Shown here: one piece after another, positions 1-6,384 of the stretch | How positions within the stretch are numbered: position 1 is the first letter of the stretch | Layout: each line of letters begins with the position of its first letter | NCBI GenBank assembly: GCA_900542795.1 | Contig: UQPD01000132.1 | Span: forward strand, 1 to 7,332 | Origin: an uncultured Prevotella sp. | GTDB lineage: Bacteria > Bacteroidota > Bacteroidia > Bacteroidales > Bacteroidaceae | Direction of reading: 5' to 3' | Length of the DNA: 7,332 nucleotides | Position numbers and translations under genes: made by a program | The notes under the pieces: generated by a model | The model's database searches: none | Told to the model about the DNA's origin: nothing | The model's input: only the letters and a program-made list of their open reading frames with translations

Positions 1-30
1 TCGGCAGCGTCAGATGTGTATAAGAGACAG
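1..30. other. Nextera Read 1 adapter remnant (not genomic)
   Basis: These 30 bases match the Illumina Nextera Read 1 adapter lacking its first three bases. They include the complete 19-base Tn5 mosaic end AGATGTGTATAAGAGACAG at 12-30. The reverse complement of the same 30 bases occurs at 7293-7322. This is library sequence left in the assembly, not a feature of the organism. Confidence 0.98.
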
Positions 31-43
31 GGGTAGGGTAGGG
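31..43 (+). repeat. Short GGGTA tandem repeat at the contig edge
   Basis: The first genomic bases read GGGTAGGGTAGGG, two GGGTA units plus a further GGG. The run abuts the adapter, so its true length cannot be seen. It is too short to call a telomere-like or G-quadruplex element, but it may mark a repeat that stopped the assembly. Confidence 0.5.
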
Positions 44-81
44 ATAATTTATGGAAATAAAAATACAATTACGTCTGATTA

Positions 82-113
82 TTTGGTGGTGTCAAATAAT
101 GATTGTAAATTCA
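82..113 (+). promoter_or_regulatory. Candidate promoter of the ATPase/nuclease-like gene
   Basis: TTTG at 82-85 could be the -33 element. Exactly 20 bases later TAAATTCA (106-113) is a partial match to the Bacteroidetes -7 consensus TAnnTTTG. Transcription would begin near 119-121, about 20 bases before the ATG at 140. The -7 match is imperfect in its last two positions, so this is a moderate call. Confidence 0.4.
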
Positions 114-139
114 CAATGGAAATATAAACATCGTAGATT

Positions 140-1705
140 ATGGCACTTAAGTTATATCCATTAGGTTTACAGACTTTCGAGCGAATCCGCAAAGAAGATA
201 AACTCTATATAGATAAGACGGAATATGTTTACCGTCTAACTCATACCAGCGGTACTTATTTCTTCTTGGGACGTCCACGTCGTTTTGGTAAATCCTTACT
301 TCTAACCACCCTTCAGAGTTACTTTGAAGGAAAAAAAGAATTGTTCAGAGGTCTTGCTATCGAAAAACTTGAAAAGGAATGGACTGAATATCCCGTGCTC
401 CACTTTGATTTGAGTGGAGGTAAACATATGGATAAGGAACAGTTGGAGAGATATCTCGCATTCATTTTGGAAACAGAAGAGAAAAAATGGGGAATTACAC
501 AACCACAAATAGATGTCAATAACCGATTAACAGAACTCATCAATACAGTATACGAGCAGTCAGGAAAACAGGTAGTTGTGCTTGTTGATGAATATGATGC
601 ACCCATGTTGGATGTGGTTCATGAGCAAGAACAGTTAGATAGCCTGCGCAATATCATGCGCAATTTCTATAGTCCTTTAAAATATAGCGAAGCAAAACTA
701 CGTTTTGTCTTTCTGACGGGTATCACTAAGTTTTCGCAAGTCAGCATCTTTAGCGAACTGAACAACATTACCAACATATCCATGAATGATGACTATGCAG
801 GTATATGTGGCATTACCAAAGAAGAGCTTTTGACACAAATGGCAGAAGATATCGAGGAGCTTGCTTGCAGAAGAAATATGACGAAAGAGCAAGTTGTCGA
901 TAAGCTAAAAGAGTATTATGATGGCTATCATTTCACAAGATACTCATCCGATATATTCAATCCATATAGTCTGTTGAATTGCTTTGCAGAAAACAAGTTT
1001 GGTTCCTATTGGTTTACTTCTGGAACTCCAACTTATCTCATCAATATGATGCGAAAGTATCAGGTAGTTCCTACCGACGTCATCACCCGTGTGGAGGCTG
1101 ATGTAAGCGAGTTTGATGCTCCTACAGAGACTATGTCAACCATCATGCCTCTGCTTTACCAAAGCGGATATATCACCATTAAGGAATATAATGAAGCTTA
1201 TAACTATTATGTTCTTGCTGTTCCTAACAAGGAGGTGAAAATGGGACTGACCAAGGCACTGATTCCATCATACGTTACACAAAATACGCTTGTAACAACC
1301 AATACAGCCCGTCGTATCGCGCAGGCTTTGGATATGCGGAATATGGAAGAAGCTTTGACCTTGCTTCAAACATTTCTGGGAACAATTCCTTATTGTAATA
1401 ATACACATTACGAGGGACATTACCAACAGATGCTCTTCATTATATTCTCTCTGCTTACAGACTATCTTGTGGACGTTGAAGTTCATACACCTAATGGCAG
1501 AGTTGACATCGTATTGCTCACTCATACAGACCTTTTTCTGTTGGAGATTAAATTGGACAAGAGTGCACAGCATGCGATTCAACAAATCAATCTGAAAGAT
1601 TATCACAAACGCTTTGCGCTAAGCGGAAAACCAATAACTAAGGTAGGTATCAACTTCGATAGTACAACAGGAAATATTGAAAGTTGGGTTATTGAAAAAG
1701 CTTAA
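140..1705 (+). CDS. AAA-ATPase-like / PD-(D/E)XK nuclease-like protein
   Basis: This 521-residue cytoplasmic protein has the layout of the AAA-ATPase_like (PF09820) plus PDDEXK_9 (PF08011) family. The N-terminal half has a degenerate P-loop, G44-R-P-R-R-F-G-K51-S52, and a Walker B-like strand ending in D150-E-Y-D153. The middle has the family hallmark YDGYHF followed by DIFNPYSLLN. The C-terminal domain shows a nuclease-fold core: E447, then GRVD456, then E469-I-K471, with a following QQI. The length is normal for the family and no frameshift is seen. The ATG at 140 is the first start after an in-frame TAG at 134-136; there is no Shine-Dalgarno site, as expected in Bacteroidetes. Family members are often present in many divergent copies per genome, and a role in mobile-element biology or defence has been suspected but not established. 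The gene stands alone here, with tRNA genes downstream. Family call is firm; biochemical activity is inferred from motifs only. Confidence 0.9.
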   Translation: MALKLYPLGLQTFERIRKEDKLYIDKTEYVYRLTHTSGTYFFLGRPRRFGKSLLLTTLQSYFEGKKELFRGLAIEKLEKEWTEYPVLHFDLSGGKHMDKEQLERYLAFILETEEKKWGITQPQIDVNNRLTELINTVYEQSGKQVVVLVDEYDAPMLDVVHEQEQLDSLRNIMRNFYSPLKYSEAKLRFVFLTGITKFSQVSIFSELNNITNISMNDDYAGICGITKEELLTQMAEDIEELACRRNMTKEQVVDKLKEYYDGYHFTRYSSDIFNPYSLLNCFAENKFGSYWFTSGTPTYLINMMRKYQVVPTDVITRVEADVSEFDAPTETMSTIMPLLYQSGYITIKEYNEAYNYYVLAVPNKEVKMGLTKALIPSYVTQNTLVTTNTARRIAQALDMRNMEEALTLLQTFLGTIPYCNNTHYEGHYQQMLFIIFSLLTDYLVDVEVHTPNGRVDIVLLTHTDLFLLEIKLDKSAQHAIQQINLKDYHKRFALSGKPITKVGINFDSTTGNIESWVIEKA

Positions 1706-1709
1706 GGGT

Positions 1710-1754
1710 GGTTTTAAAAACTCATAAATCGCTCATTTTAAGTTTTTAAAATCC
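1710..1754 (+). terminator. AT-rich inverted repeat after the ATPase gene, possible terminator
   Basis: Starting five bases after the stop codon, the arm at 1710-1722 (GGTTTTAAAAACT) pairs with 1741-1754, giving about 13 bp with a single-base bulge and an 18-base loop. The right arm contains a run of five T, but no T-tract follows the stem. It could end the ATPase transcript before the tRNA promoter; it is weaker than the two other terminators in the window. Confidence 0.4.
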
Positions 1755-1781
1755 AATTCAATCAAAAAAACTGCTGAAAAA

Positions 1782-1813
1782 TTTGGTGCGTTCCACAAAA
1801 AACAGTACTTTTG
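1782..1813 (+). promoter_or_regulatory. Promoter of the tRNA-Gln pair
   Basis: TTTG at 1782-1785 and TACTTTTG at 1806-1813 are separated by 20 bases. This is a full match to the Bacteroidetes primary sigma-factor promoter (TTTG, about 20 bases, TAnnTTTG). Transcription should start near 1820, leaving a leader of about 35 bases before the first tRNA. It is the best promoter in the window, as expected for stable RNA genes. Confidence 0.85.
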
Positions 1814-1855
1814 CACCCGTATTGAAGAGGGGCTCTCTTTGGTACACCCTAAGTT

Positions 1856-1926
1856 TGGGGTATGGTGTAATGGTAACACTGCAGATTCTGGTCCTGCCTT
1901 TCCTGGTTCGAGTCCGGGTACCCCAA
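1856..1926 (+). tRNA. tRNA-Gln(CTG), copy 1
   Basis: The 71-base cloverleaf is complete: acceptor TGGGGTA/TACCCCA, D arm GTGT/ACAC with an AATGGTA loop, anticodon loop TTCTGGT, a four-base variable loop, T arm CCTGG-TTCGAGT-CCGGG, and discriminator A at 1926. The anticodon CTG is at 1888-1890 and reads glutamine codon CAG. CCA is not encoded. The anticodon stem GCAGA/CCTGC has an A-C mismatch at the pair next to the loop (positions 31 and 39), present in both copies. It is the first gene of a two-tRNA unit. The isotype follows from the anticodon and the UGGGGUA acceptor stem shared with known tRNA-Gln. Confidence 0.95.
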
Positions 1927-1940
1927 CAAACTTATAAAGC

Positions 1941-1963
1941 TTTATCCTTTGGTTGAGGATAAA
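1941..1963 (+). other. Hairpin in the spacer between the two tRNAs
   Basis: TTTATCCT (1941-1948) and AGGATAAA (1956-1963) form a perfect 8-bp stem with a seven-base loop. No T-tract follows, so it is unlikely to be a terminator. It may shape the spacer for RNase processing of the dicistronic tRNA precursor; that role is inferred from its position. Confidence 0.55.
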
Positions 1964-1971
1964 CATGTGTC

Positions 1972-2042
1972 TGGGGTATGGTGTAATGGTAACACTGCAG
2001 ATTCTGGTCCTGCCTTTTCTGGTTCGAGTCCGGATACCCCAA
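1972..2042 (+). tRNA. tRNA-Gln(CTG), copy 2
   Basis: This second copy lies exactly 116 bases after the first and has the same 71-base cloverleaf and anticodon CTG (2004-2006). It differs at only two bases: T at 2018 for C at 1902, and A at 2034 for G at 1918. These two bases pair with each other as the outermost T-stem pair (49-65), so a C-G pair has become T-A and the fold is kept. Discriminator A is at 2042, and CCA is not encoded. The 3' flanks of the two copies are also alike (both carry ACTTATAA), which fits a tandem duplication. Both genes should come from the promoter at 1782-1813 and end at the terminator at 2054-2086. Confidence 0.95.
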
Positions 2043-2053
2043 CTTATAAGATG

Positions 2054-2086
2054 GCTGTTGAATGAAAAGTTCAACAGCTTTTTTTT
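2054..2086 (+). terminator. Intrinsic terminator of the tRNA-Gln unit
   Basis: GCTGTTGAA (2054-2062) and TTCAACAGC (2070-2078) form a perfect 9-bp stem with a seven-base loop, followed directly by eight T (2079-2086). It starts 11 bases after the second tRNA ends. Confidence 0.92.
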
Positions 2087-2092
2087 ATGTCT

Positions 2093-2125
2093 ACGCTCAA
2101 AGCATCTACTTGCTGCTTTGAGCGT
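2093..2125. other. Perfect 12-bp inverted repeat without a T-tract
   Basis: ACGCTCAAAGCA (2093-2104) and TGCTTTGAGCGT (2114-2125) are exact reverse complements with a nine-base loop. It begins only seven bases after the tRNA terminator's T-run. No T-tract follows on either strand, so it does not look like an ordinary intrinsic terminator. It could be a back-up RNA structure for read-through transcripts, a protein-binding palindrome, or the remains of a small RNA. I see no basis to choose among these. Confidence 0.7.
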
Positions 2126-2234
2126 GAAACAAACAGAGTTGTAAATAGGAAAAATGATGTTTCCTCAAAACCATTTGTCTGTTTTTTTAAGAACCACCCA
2201 AATGTAAAAAAGTTATTTCTTTTTAGCTGAATAC

Positions 2235-2265
2235 CTTTCTATCTGCTAAGAATTGCGTAACTTTG
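2235..2265 (+). promoter_or_regulatory. Promoter of the GH31 gene
   Basis: TAACTTTG at 2258-2265 is a full match to the -7 element TAnnTTTG. The -33 region has only a weak CTTT at 2235-2238, 19 bases upstream. Transcription would start near 2272, giving an A-rich leader of about 35 bases before the ATG at 2308. This promoter overlaps the alternative TTG start at 2263 and so argues against that start. Confidence 0.7.
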
Positions 2266-2307
2266 AACCGTCATATATTAGAACATAAAAAACATCTAAC
2301 ATATTCT

Positions 2308-5300
2308 ATGAAAAAGTCTCAGCAAAATAAATTAGGTAATAGCTGTGCTACTCTTGTAATGGCGCTCCCGTTAGCGGTTGCAGGACTCACATTTACACCT
2401 CAAGGTGTACACGCTTTGCCTTTAGCAAGCGGACTTGTGCAAATGTCAGCGGCAACAACAGCCACTACTTCAGCCAATCCTATTAAGAGCGCAGCAAAAA
2501 TCAATCCCACTACAGTGGAGTTGACTTATGCTGATGGTAAACAACTCACTATCGACTTCTATGGTGACAACATCTTCCGTCTTTTCCGCGATGACAATGG
2601 AGGTGTCGTACGCGATCCGCAAGCAACGCCCCCTGCAAAGATTTTGGTGGATAATGCACGTCGCAATCCGTTGGCAGTTGACTTGCGCGATGAGAAGGAT
2701 GGAGTGGTAATTGCTACCAATCGTGTTTCTTTGCGTTTCGACAAACAGACCGGTCTCCTCTCAGTTATCAATACCAAGAATGGCGAATTGGTAATTGAAA
2801 GCGTAGCACCTGTTAGCTTTGACAAAAATAGCACAACGCTCACGTTGAAAACTCGTTCAGGCGAATACTTCTATGGCGGTGGTGTGCAAAACGGACGTTT
2901 CAGTCATAAGGGTAAGAGCATTGCCATTGAAAACACCAATAACTGGGTAGATGGTGGTGTAGCTTCGCCCACTCCTTTCTATTGGAGTACAAAGGGCTAT
3001 GGCATGATGTGGAACACCTTTAAGCCTGGTCGCTACGACTTTGGTGCTACTGAGCAAGATAAGGTGATTCTTTCGCACCAAGAGGACTATCTCGATGCCT
3101 TCTTTATGGTAGACGAACAACCTGTTGACCTCCTTAACGACTTCTATCAGCTCACAGGTAATCCTGTGTTATTGCCTAAGTTCGGTTTCTACGAAGGTCA
3201 CCTCAACGCTTATAACCGCGACTATTGGAAGGAAGCTGAAAACGGCTTTATGCTCTACGAAGATGGTAAGCGTTACAATGAAAGTCAAAAGGATAATGGC
3301 GGTGTAAAAGAAAGCTTGAATGGTGAAAAGAACAATTATCAGTTCTCAGCCCGTGCAGCTATCGACCGTTATTTCACCAATGATATGCCCTTAGGTTGGT
3401 TCCTTCCCAACGATGGTTATGGAGCAGGCTACGGACAGACCAACTCTCTCGATGGCAACATTCAAAACCTTAAAGAGTTTGGTGACTATGCCCGTTCAAA
3501 GGGTGTGGAAATTGGTCTTTGGACACAGAGTGACCTCCATCCCAAAGAAGGTATTGAACCTTTGTTGCAACGCGACATTGTGAAAGAAGTGCGCGATGCT
3601 GGTGTGCGTGTGCTTAAAACCGACGTAGCTTGGGTAGGTTATGGCTATTCATTTGGTTTGAATGGTGTGGCAGATGTTGCCGAAGTTATGCCCTACTATG
3701 GTTCGAACGCGCGTCCTTTCATCATCTCGCTCGATGGATGGGCAGGTACACAGCGTTATGCTGGTATTTGGAGTGGTGACCAAACAGGTGGTGATTGGGA
3801 ATATATTCGTTTCCACATCCCTACATTCATTGGTTCGGGACTTTCAGGTCAGCCAAACATCACAAGTGACGTAGATGGTATTTTTGGTGGAAAGAACGTG
3901 CCTGTAAATGTGCGCGAATTCCAGTGGAAGACCTTTACACCGATGGAACTCAATATGGACGGCTGGGGTGCTAATCCCAAATATCCTGAAGTGCTTGGCG
4001 AACCAGCTACAAGTATTAACCGCTCGTACCTTAAGCTCAAGAGCGAATTGATGCCTTACACCTATACTATTGCTCGTCAGGCAGTGGATGGTAAGCCAAT
4101 GATTCGTGCCATGTTCCTTGACTATCCTAATGACTACACGCTGGGCACTGAAACTCAGTACCAGTTTATGTATGGTCCGTCGTTCCTTGTAGCACCAATT
4201 TATAAGGACACGAAGATGGATAAGGAGGGTAATGACGTGCGCAATGGCATTTACTTGCCCGAAGGTCGATGGGTAGACTATTATAATGGTGATGTGTATG
4301 AAGGTGGACGCATTATTAACAACTACGATGCTCCCATTTGGAAGTTGCCCGTATTTGTAAAGGCTGACGCCATCATCCCGATGACCAACCCCAATAATAA
4401 CCCCACACAAATTCGCAAGGATTATCGTGCTTACGAGATTTATGCTACAGCCAATGGCAGCTGCGCCTTTAGTCAGTATGATGATGATGGCGAAACACAG
4501 GCTTACCTCAATGGTCAGTGTACACGTACCGAAATCTCAACTTTTGCCAATGGTAAGGGTAAACTCAATGTGGTAATCAATCCTACATTCGGTAACTACA
4601 ATGGTTTTGAGGCTCAGAAAGAAACTGAACTCCGCATCAATGTGAGCAAAGAACCTAAGGGCGTTAGTGCTAAGGTGGGCAAGAAGAGTGTGAAGTTGGC
4701 AAAGGTTACAACCTTGGCAGACTTTGAGAAGGGTACAAATGTATACTTCTACAACGAAAAGCCCAACTTGAATCGCTTCTCTACACCTGGCAGTGAGGCT
4801 GCTAAGAAGGAGATTTTGAAGAATGCACAGTTGTTGGTGAAGATTGGCAAAACTGATGTTGCTGCCAACTTGATTGATGTGAAGGTTGATGGCTTTGAAT
4901 ATGCACCTGCCGATCGTCACCTCACTCACACAGGTGCTCTTGCTGCTCCTGTAGTAGACTTTACTGAAGAGAATACAGGTGTGTTCAGCCTCACTCCTTC
5001 ATGGAAGAAGGTGGATAATGCCGACTTCTATGAAATTGAATATGGCGGTATGCTTTATTCAACTATCCGCGATACAGAATTTACTATCGATGGTCTTGAA
5101 GCTGAAACTGACTACGCCTTTAAGGTGCGTGCGGTGAACAAGGATGGTTATTCTGATTGGAGCAAGGTGAGTGCAACTACTAAGAGCAATCCTTTGGAAT
5201 TTGCCATTAAGAATATCAAGGCGCAGAACTCTGCTGAAGACCAACCTGGTCAGGGCATTAACAAGATGTTCGACTTCGACGAAAAGAGTCCTTGGCATAC

Positions 5301-6213
5301 CAAGTGGGGTAAGGGTGAAGGCGTACCTGCTGACATCACTATCGACCTCCGTTCGGTTAACAAACTCGATCGTTTGGTTTACATTCCACGCGAAGATGCT
5401 GGTAATGGTACATTGCTCGCAGGTACCTTCTCATACAGTAGCGACCGTCAAACATGGAGCGCACCCGTTAAGTTTGAATGGGCACAGAATGCTGAGCACA
5501 AGACATTCAACTTTGAGGGTAACCCCGAAGCTCGCTATGTGAAGTTGCACCTTGACAAGGCAGTAGGTAACTTTGCTTCAGGTAGTCAGATGTACATCTT
5601 TAAGGTTCCTGGTTCTGAAAGCTTCTTCCAAGGTGATATCAACCACGATAAGCGCATCGATGAGAACGACTTGACTTCTTACATGAACTACACTGGTTTG
5701 CGTAAGGGGGATAGCGACTTCGACTATGTAAGCGCAGGCGACATCAACAAGAATGGTTTGATTGATGCTTACGACATCTCATGCGTTACTACCGAACTCG
5801 ATGGTGGTGTGAAGAACTCTAACGACAAGGTGAAGGGTAGCCTCGTGCTCACTCCGAACAAGAAGTCTTTTGCTGCTGGCGATATGGTAGAAATTACTGT
5901 AAGTGGCAAGGGCTTGCACTATGTGAATGGTTTGAGCTTTGCACTTCCTTATAGCACTGACGAGTTTGAATATGTTGGTACGGAATTGCTCAATATGAAG
6001 GATATGGTGAACCTCACTTACGACCGTTTGCACACGAATGGTCAGAAGGAATTGTTCCCCACCTTTGTGAACCGTGGTAACAACTTCCTCCTCGATGAAG
6101 GCAATAACAACCTCTTCGTTATCAAGTTCAAGGCTAAGAAGGCTGGTAAGTTCAACCTCAAGGCTAAGGATGGCATGTTGGTTGACCGCAACCTCGGTAC
6201 GGTAACATTCTAA
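2308..6213 (+). CDS. Secreted GH31 glycoside hydrolase with FN3, CBM32-like, dockerin-like and cohesin-like modules
   Basis: This 1301-residue exported enzyme is built for glycan breakdown. A Sec signal peptide with a hydrophobic core at 14-29 likely ends at VHA36; no lipobox is seen. A GH31 N-terminal beta-sandwich follows (YGGGVQNGR at about 189). The catalytic barrel spans about 285-600, with probable nucleophile D439 in KTDVAWVG, probable acid/base D491 in WSGDQTGG, and the GH31-type SDVDG at 520-524. Beta-sandwich domains run to about 810. An FN3 domain (880-958) and an F5/8 type C, CBM32-like domain (963-1102) come next. A dockerin-like domain at about 1107-1165 has two calcium-loop repeats, GDINHDKRID and GDINKNGLID. 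A cohesin-like domain fills 1175-1301. The motifs resemble the GH31 alpha-N-acetylgalactosaminidase branch, suggesting mucin O-glycans as substrate; this is inferred, and another alpha-glycosidase activity is possible. The ATG at 2308 is preferred over in-frame TTG 2263, which lies inside the promoter and would put 15 residues before the signal peptide. It has its own promoter and terminator. Confidence 0.93.
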   Translation: MKKSQQNKLGNSCATLVMALPLAVAGLTFTPQGVHALPLASGLVQMSAATTATTSANPIKSAAKINPTTVELTYADGKQLTIDFYGDNIFRLFRDDNGGVVRDPQATPPAKILVDNARRNPLAVDLRDEKDGVVIATNRVSLRFDKQTGLLSVINTKNGELVIESVAPVSFDKNSTTLTLKTRSGEYFYGGGVQNGRFSHKGKSIAIENTNNWVDGGVASPTPFYWSTKGYGMMWNTFKPGRYDFGATEQDKVILSHQEDYLDAFFMVDEQPVDLLNDFYQLTGNPVLLPKFGFYEGHLNAYNRDYWKEAENGFMLYEDGKRYNESQKDNGGVKESLNGEKNNYQFSARAAIDRYFTNDMPLGWFLPNDGYGAGYGQTNSLDGNIQNLKEFGDYARSKGVEIGLWTQSDLHPKEGIEPLLQRDIVKEVRDAGVRVLKTDVAWVGYGYSFGLNGVADVAEVMPYYGSNARPFIISLDGWAGTQRYAGIWSGDQTGGDWEYIRFHIPTFIGSGLSGQPNITSDVDGIFGGKNVPVNVREFQWKTFTPMELNMDGWGANPKYPEVLGEPATSINRSYLKLKSELMPYTYTIARQAVDGKPMIRAMFLDYPNDYTLGTETQYQFMYGPSFLVAPIYKDTKMDKEGNDVRNGIYLPEGRWVDYYNGDVYEGGRIINNYDAPIWKLPVFVKADAIIPMTNPNNNPTQIRKDYRAYEIYATANGSCAFSQYDDDGETQAYLNGQCTRTEISTFANGKGKLNVVINPTFGNYNGFEAQKETELRINVSKEPKGVSAKVGKKSVKLAKVTTLADFEKGTNVYFYNEKPNLNRFSTPGSEAAKKEILKNAQLLVKIGKTDVAANLIDVKVDGFEYAPADRHLTHTGALAAPVVDFTEENTGVFSLTPSWKKVDNADFYEIEYGGMLYSTIRDTEFTIDGLEAETDYAFKVRAVNKDGYSDWSKVSATTKSNPLEFAIKNIKAQNSAEDQPGQGINKMFDFDEKSPWHTKWGKGEGVPADITIDLRSVNKLDRLVYIPREDAGNGTLLAGTFSYSSDRQTWSAPVKFEWAQNAEHKTFNFEGNPEARYVKLHLDKAVGNFASGSQMYIFKVPGSESFFQGDINHDKRIDENDLTSYMNYTGLRKGDSDFDYVSAGDINKNGLIDAYDISCVTTELDGGVKNSNDKVKGSLVLTPNKKSFAAGDMVEITVSGKGLHYVNGLSFALPYSTDEFEYVGTELLNMKDMVNLTYDRLHTNGQKELFPTFVNRGNNFLLDEGNNNLFVIKFKAKKAGKFNLKAKDGMLVDRNLGTVTF

Positions 6214-6237
6214 AAAATATTCTGAAAAAATATTCTG
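6212..6237 (+). repeat. Two exact 13-base tandem repeats at the GH31 stop codon
   Basis: AAAAAATATTCTG occurs at 6212-6224 and again at 6225-6237. The first copy includes the last two bases of the TAA stop codon and the second abuts the terminator stem. It looks like slippage or a small local duplication. Confidence 0.9.
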
Positions 6238-6289
6238 AAAAATCCCCATTGCAAGGTGTTGGCTTTGTAATGGGGATTTTTCTTTTTTT
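6238..6289 (+). terminator. Strong intrinsic terminator of the GH31 gene
   Basis: Bases 6238-6256 pair with 6263-6281 in a 19-bp stem containing two G-U wobbles, around the six-base loop TGTTGG. The CCCC/GGGG block is in the middle of the stem. A C and then seven T (6283-6289) follow. It lies 24 bases after the stop codon and separates this gene from the DUF4384 gene. Confidence 0.95.
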
Positions 6290-6309
6290 GAAGTTTAGGA
6301 GAAAACTTG

Positions 6310-6341
6310 TTGTGTTATGTCTTCAAAAATGTATACTTTTG
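6310..6341 (+). promoter_or_regulatory. Promoter of the DUF4384 gene
   Basis: TACTTTTG at 6334-6341 is a full TAnnTTTG match and is identical to the -7 element of the tRNA promoter. TTG at 6310-6312, 21 bases upstream, is a plausible -33 element. Transcription would begin near 6348, leaving a leader of about 37 bases before the ATG at 6385. Confidence 0.75.
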
Positions 6342-6384
6342 TAGACGAGAGATGATAGAGTTATAAACCTAAAAAAATAAGCAT

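Noticed and set aside
31..43. Telomere-like or G-quadruplex element
   Set aside because: Only three G-runs are present and the upstream part is missing behind the adapter, so neither can be supported.
1733..2074. 113-codon frame on the minus strand across the tRNA pair
   Set aside because: It is antisense to both tRNA-Gln genes and contains the repeated peptide pattern expected from translating them. It has no start signal or domain.
1953..2144. 63-codon frame on the plus strand
   Set aside because: It runs through tRNA-Gln copy 2, the terminator and the 12-bp hairpin, so it cannot be a normal coding gene.
2087..2230. 47-codon frame starting at the ATG after the tRNA terminator T-run
   Set aside because: Its start abuts the T-tract where transcription should end, it spans the 12-bp hairpin, and the peptide has low-complexity K/F-rich content with no recognisable motif.
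1706..2307. CRISPR array or riboswitch in the long intergenic gap
   Set aside because: The only repeats are the two tRNAs and simple hairpins; there are no regularly spaced direct repeats and no riboswitch core that I recognise.
3844..4410. 188-codon frame on the minus strand inside the GH31 gene
   Set aside because: It lies antisense to the catalytic and C-terminal domains of a well-supported gene and has no family signal. The other long minus-strand frames inside the three genes are rejected for the same reason.
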